The translations under genes were made by a program, and so were the position numbers. From Phymorhynchus buccinoides (taxonomy: Eukaryota > Mollusca > Gastropoda > Neogastropoda > Raphitomidae), in contig CM065701.1 of the NCBI GenBank assembly GCA_017654935.2, positions 1,866,609 to 1,930,608 on the forward strand: 64,000 bases of DNA. Direction: 5' to 3'. Numbering within the stretch: the stretch's first letter is position 1; every line of letters starts with the position of its first letter. The notes under the pieces are model-generated. The model saw only the letters and a program-made list of their open reading frames with translations. It searched no databases and was not told where the DNA came from. Positions 23,401 through 29,400 of the stretch are shown here, piece after piece.

Positions 23401-26400
23401 ATACAATTTGAATCACTCTTGTTTTTGTTCTCCAGACGTACCCGCTATGCCCGTACTGCTACAACAACCCTCCGTTCAAGGACATGCGTAAGGGGATGGG
23501 GTGCAACGAGTGCTCCCACCCCACCTGCCCCCACGCCTTCTCCCAGCACGGGGTGTCCGAGTGTGTGGAGTGTGACAGGGGTGTGCTGGTGCTGGACCCT
23601 GTGTCGGCCCCCAGGTGGAGAATGGCCTGCAACAAGTGAGTCCTGTGTATTGTGGTGCCACCTGTATTGTCCATAGAACAGTGTGTGGACCCTGTGTCAG
23701 CCCCCAGGTGGAGGATGGCCTGCAACAAGTGAGTCCTGTGTATTATGGTGCCACCTGTATTGTCCATAGAATAGTGTGTGGACCCTGTGTCAGCCCCCAG
23801 GTGGAGGATGGCCTGCAACAAGTGAGTCCTGTGTATTATGGTGCCACCTGTATTGTCCATGGAACAGTGTGTGGAGAGTGTCAGCCCCCAGGTGGAGGAT
23901 GGCCTGCAACAAGTGAGTCCTGTGTATTATGGTGCCACCTGTATTGTCCATAGAACAGTGTGTGGACCCTGTGTCAGCCCCCAGGTGGAGGATGGCCTGC
24001 AACAAGTGAGTCCTGTGTATTGTGGTGCCACCTGTATTGTCCATAGAACAGTGTGTGGACCCTGTGTCAGCCCCCAGGTGGAGGATGGCCTGCAACAAGT
24101 GAGTCCTGTGTATTGTGGTGCCACCTGTATTGTCCCAGTGTGGACCCTGTGTCAGCCCCCAGGTGGAGAATGGCCTGCAACAAGTGAGTCCTGTGTATTG
24201 TGGTGCCACCTGTATTGTCCATAGAACAGTGTGTGGACCCTGTGTCAGCCCCCAGGTGGAGGATGGCCTGCAACAAGTGAGTCCTGTGTATTGTGGTGCC
24301 ACCTGTATTGTCCATAGAACAGTGTGTGGACCCTGTGTCAGCCCCCAGGTGGAGGATGGCCTGCAACAAGTGAGTCCTCTGTATGGTGCCACCTGTATTG
24401 TCCATAGAACAGTGTGGACCCTGTGTCAGCCCCCAGGTGGAGGATGGCCTGCAACAAGTGAGTCCTGTGTATTGTGGTGTGTATTGTCCATAGAACAGTG
24501 TGTGGACCCTGTGTCGGCCCCCAGGTGGAGAATGGCCTGCAACAAGTGAGTCCTGTGTATTTGGTGCCACCTGTATTGTCCATGGAACAGTGTGTGGACC
24601 CTGTGTCAGCCCCCAGGTGGAGGATGGCCTGCAACAAGTGAGTCCTGTGTATTGTGGTGCCACCTGTATTGTCCATGGCCTGAAGTGAGTCCTGTGTATT
24701 GTGTGGACCCTGTGTCTGTGTCAGCCCCCAGGTGGAGGATGGCCTGCAACAAGTGAGTCCTGTGTATTATGGTGCCACCTGTATTGTCCATAGAACAGTG
24801 TGTGGACCCTGTGTCTGTGTATTGTGGTGCCCCCAGGTGGAGGATGGCCTGCAACAAGTGAGTCCTGTGTATTGTGGTGCCACCTGTATTGTCCATGGAA
24901 TAGTGTGGACCCTGTGTCGGCCCCCAGGTGGAGAATGGCCTGCAACAAGTGAGTCCTGTGTGGTGCCACCTGTATTGTCCCTGTGTCAGCCCCCAGGTGG
25001 AGGATGGCCTGCAACAAGTGAGTCCTGTGTATTATGGTGCCACCTGTATTGTCCATAGAACAGTGTGTGGACCCTGTGTCAGCCCCCAGGTGGAGGATGG
25101 CCTGCAACAAGTGAGTCCTGTGTATTGTGGTGCCACCTGTATTGTCCCAGTGTGTGGAGAGTGTCAGCCCCCATGGCCTGCAACAAGTGAGTCCTGTGTA
25201 TTGTGGTGCCACCTGTATTGTCCCCTGTGTCAGCCCCCAGGTGGAGAATGGCCTGCAACAAGTGAGTCCTGTGTATTGTGGTGCCACCTGTATTGTCCAT
25301 GGAACAGTGTGTGGACCCTGTGTCGGCCCCCAGGTGGAGGATGGCCTGCAACAAGTGAGTCCTGTGTATTGTGGTGCCACCTGTATTGTCCATGGAACAG
25401 TGTGTGGACCCTGTGTCAGCCCCCAGGTGGAGAATGGCCTGCAACAAGTGAGTCCTGTGTATTATGGTGCCACCTGGTCCATGGAACAGTGTGTGGAGAG
25501 TGTCAGCCCCCAGGTGGAGGATGGCCTGCAACAAGTGAGTCCTGTGTATTGTGGTGCCACCTGTATTGTCCATAGAACAGTGTGTGGACCCTGTGTCGGC
25601 CCCCAGGTGGAGAATGGCCTGCAACAAGTGAGTCCTGTGTATTATGGTGCCACCTGTATTGTCCATGGAACAGTGTGTGGAGAGTGTCAGCCCCCAGGTG
25701 GAGGATGGCCTGCAACAAGTGAGTCCTGTGTATTATGGTGCCACCTGTATTGTCCATGGAACAGTGTCAGCCCCCAGGTGGAGAATGGCCTGCAACAAGT
25801 GAGTCCTGTGTATTATGGTGCCACCTGTATTGTCCATAGAATAGTGTGTGGACCCTGTGTCAGCCCCCAGGTGGAGAATGGCCTGCAACAAGTGAGTGAA
25901 ACTATAGCTGTAGGGAAATATGGTGTGTGCAGTGTGAGAGAGGGACCTTGCTTCAAAACCGCACCTCTTTCCCCAAGTTCAAAATCGTATTTGGTACTTT
26001 ATAGTCACTGAGGCGTCTATGTGAAATTCGGGTTGCTCCCACCTGGAGAGTGCGGTGTGTATGTCTGTGCTTGCATAGTTACAGGTGTGTATGTCTGCTT
26101 GCATAGTTACAGATGTGTTTGTCTGTGTTGGCATAGTTACAGGTGTGTTTGTCTGTGCTTGCATAGTCACATGTGTGTATGTCTGTGCTTGCATAGTTAC
26201 AGGTGTGTTTGTCTGTGCTTGCATAGTCACAGGTGTGTCTGTCTGTGCTTGCATAGTCACAGAGTTGCATCTAGGGCGCGCGATTGCGCGATTCACGCAA
26301 TTGTTTTAAAAATCCCGCAAATTTGAAAAAGCCATGCGGGACCGCGTGCGCAAGAAACATTACATGCCCGCCTTTCAAACATGCGATATGCGCGATTGTT

Positions 26401-29400
26401 TTTTCCGCCAAGAAAGTCATCCCGAGCAGGGCCTCAACTTCTCCCAACAGCGCAAATAAAAAGCAATTTCATTGGTCAGTACTGTCAATTGTAAACGTGA
26501 TCGGCCAATGAATGCGCGTTTAACTTTGTGGGCTTCCGGTCGCAACATTCAGCCGCCAAGTAAAATGGCGACCAAACGCAAGAGTGCGACGCTGTTGGAT
26601 TTTTCTTTTTAAAAAACACGTACTTCCACTCCCACTTCGACAGCCAAAACCTGTGCTACAGAAGAAGAAAGTCCAGCACTAGCAGCTTCGTGTCCAGCAA
26701 AAACTAGTGAAGCAGTGAATGTGATTGCTGCCGAAACTGGTGCTGATGGTGCAAGTGGTGGTGATACTGACAGTGACAAAGACATGTTGCCGGACACAGA
26801 AGGTGAGGCCGCTAGGCCTACTGCCAAAAGTGGGAAACCAAGTAGATTTCAAGTAGAATGGGTCAAAAAACTGCCTGTTGGGGAAAGCTGTGCAGAAACG
26901 TGAAATTGTTGAACATGCCTGTAAGACTACTTTTCATCCTGGTAAGTTAAATTTAATCTGTGTGTGTGTGTGTACACATAGCTAAGTTTGCATTTTATTG
27001 TACTTTTATTTTGCTGCCCCCCCCCCCCCCTTTCTGTATCAGAATCCCCCCTTTTTTTAAGGTGAGGGGGGGCTGCCCCCACTTATTTCAAATCCTAGAT
27101 GCAACTCTGTAGTCACAGGTGTGTTTGTGTGTGCTTGCATAGTCACAGGTGTGTTTGTCTGTGCTTGCATAGTCACAGGTGTGTTTGTGTGTGTGTCCCT
27201 CCAGGTGCAGTGTGGTGATCCATTTCTTCGACAACGCCCTCAAGGTTGTGGTGAGGGAGGAGAGCTGTGAGGAGTGTGGAGCCAGCCAGGTGGAAGTCGG
27301 CTTCAAGGTAAGCACAAAGCCTCACTGAACACAAAGCCTCACTGAACACAAAGCCTCACTAAACACAAAGCCTCACTGAACACAAAGCTTCACTCAAAGC
27401 CTCACTAAACACAAAGCCTCACTGAACACAAAGCCTCACTGAACACAAAGCTTCACTAAACACAAAGCCTCACTGAACACAAAGCCTCACTGAACACAAA
27501 GCCTCACTGAACGCAAAGCCTCACTAAACACAAAGCCTCACTGAACACAAAGCCTCACTGAACACAAAGCCTCACTAGTTGTTAAGACATTCGCCTGCCA
27601 ATTTGAATGCGTGCCTGCAGCGTGAATGACTCAGGTTCAAATTCCGGCCTCATCTTTTCTTTCTTCAGGGTTCATAGGGGCCTTACCAGTCCTTATAAGT
27701 CTTGACAAATCTAAATCTCCAAGTAAGGCCTTACAAGTGCTTACATTCGCTTCAAGGTTCTTACAAGTCCTGGCAGCTGCCAAAAACTGCCCTGAGCAAC
27801 AAGACCATACTCAAAATAGATCGCAGAAGCAGCGATTTTACTTTTGAGAAACATCGCTCAGCACCTACTTCACCTTACCCCCCTCCCCAAACTTTCCCGT
27901 TTCAACTGACCACTTGGCAGACGAACGATGCACCGCGAGTTGTCAAGAGAAATTGGACTGAAATCTCGTTCTTTATCCTTGTGTCGTTTTGCGAGAAAAC
28001 TGGTATATCTGTGTCAGCCATAGTTTTTCTATCGGCTTAGACATTGTTCACAATGCTGGGAAAGTGTTCCTTTCAAGATCGTTGGCTAAAGTAAAAGATG
28101 GAGATTATCCTTACGCCTACAGGTCCTTACAAGGTCCTTACTTGGGGATAGCTGAAAGCCCTGGGAACCCTGTTCTTGTTCGACAGGAAAATTGCTTCGG
28201 ATGGGGACTCAAAAATAGTCTTTACACATGTAAAAATCCCTCGGCAGTTAAAGGTCGACGAGAGCAGGGAGAAATCTCGCTGCCTGGTATGACCAAATTG
28301 ATTACTAGGTTTCTCAAGCCTGCCCCTCTCTCACCCACCCACCCCTCCTCACCCTATCCACCCCCACCCCCCAAAAAGGGTAGGCACTGCACTCTCCGGG
28401 GAAGAGCAGCCCAAATATCAGAGAGATAAGTCTCTGTGACTAGAAGTCACTCCCTCACTAAGTCACTCCCTGACTCGCTCACTTGTTTGCTCTGCTTCAC
28501 TGGAAGTTTTAGTGAGAGAGTTTAGTGAGAAATGCGGGGCGAGACTGTTAGAGGGAGGATTCAGAGAGAGACAGAGAAACAGAATGAATCGCGCACTCTC
28601 ACACAGAGACATGTACGCATAATGCATGGATGCGACCTTGCCTCGGACACGAGGCGGCGCCTGTTTTTCAAAATGTTGACCACAAAAATGATTCAAAGTT
28701 CAAGGGGGAAAAAGTGTTGAATTATCACTTTACAAGCCTGGAATAAGCTTCAAATTGAGTATGAGTTTGCTTTTTCTTCAACTTCAGGGGGGCATTGACC
28801 CCCTGACCCCCCAACAGGGGCCCCCCAGGCCCCTGGACCCCTGCCTTGCCTGTTTTTGGATTTTCTCCAGTTGCATCCATGATAATGACATTACTCATGC
28901 ACGGCAGACATGTGCACACACACACACCTTGGAGTGAAGTAGGGAGGGAAGGACAACAGAATGCAAGGACAGAAATGGTGGGGGATGGAGGGCGGCTCTC
29001 AATGTGTGGGGAAGGAAGGACAACAGAATGCAAGGACAGAAATGGTGGGGGATGGAGGGCGGCTCTCAATGTGTGGGGAAGGAAGGACAACAGAATGCAA
29101 GGACAGAAATGGTGGGGGATGGAGGGCGGCTCTCAATGTGTGGGGAGGGAAGGACAACAGAATGCAAGGACAGAAATGGTGGGGGATGGAGGGCGGCTCT
29201 CAATGTGTGGGGAGGGAAGGACAACAGAATGCAAGGACAGAAATGGTGGGGGATGGAGGGCGGCTCTCAATGTGTGGGGAAGGAAGGACAACAGAATGCA
29301 AGGACAGAAATGGTGGGGGATGGAGGGCGGCTCTCAATGTGTGGGGAAGGAAGGACAACAGAATGCAAGGACAGAAATGGTGGGGGATGGAGGGCGGTTC

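Noticed and set aside
26715..26903. Acidic 62-codon frame as a host exon
   Set aside because: It is inside the hAT-like element with the broken [13 protein letters not shown] start; no splice links to TOP3B are needed.
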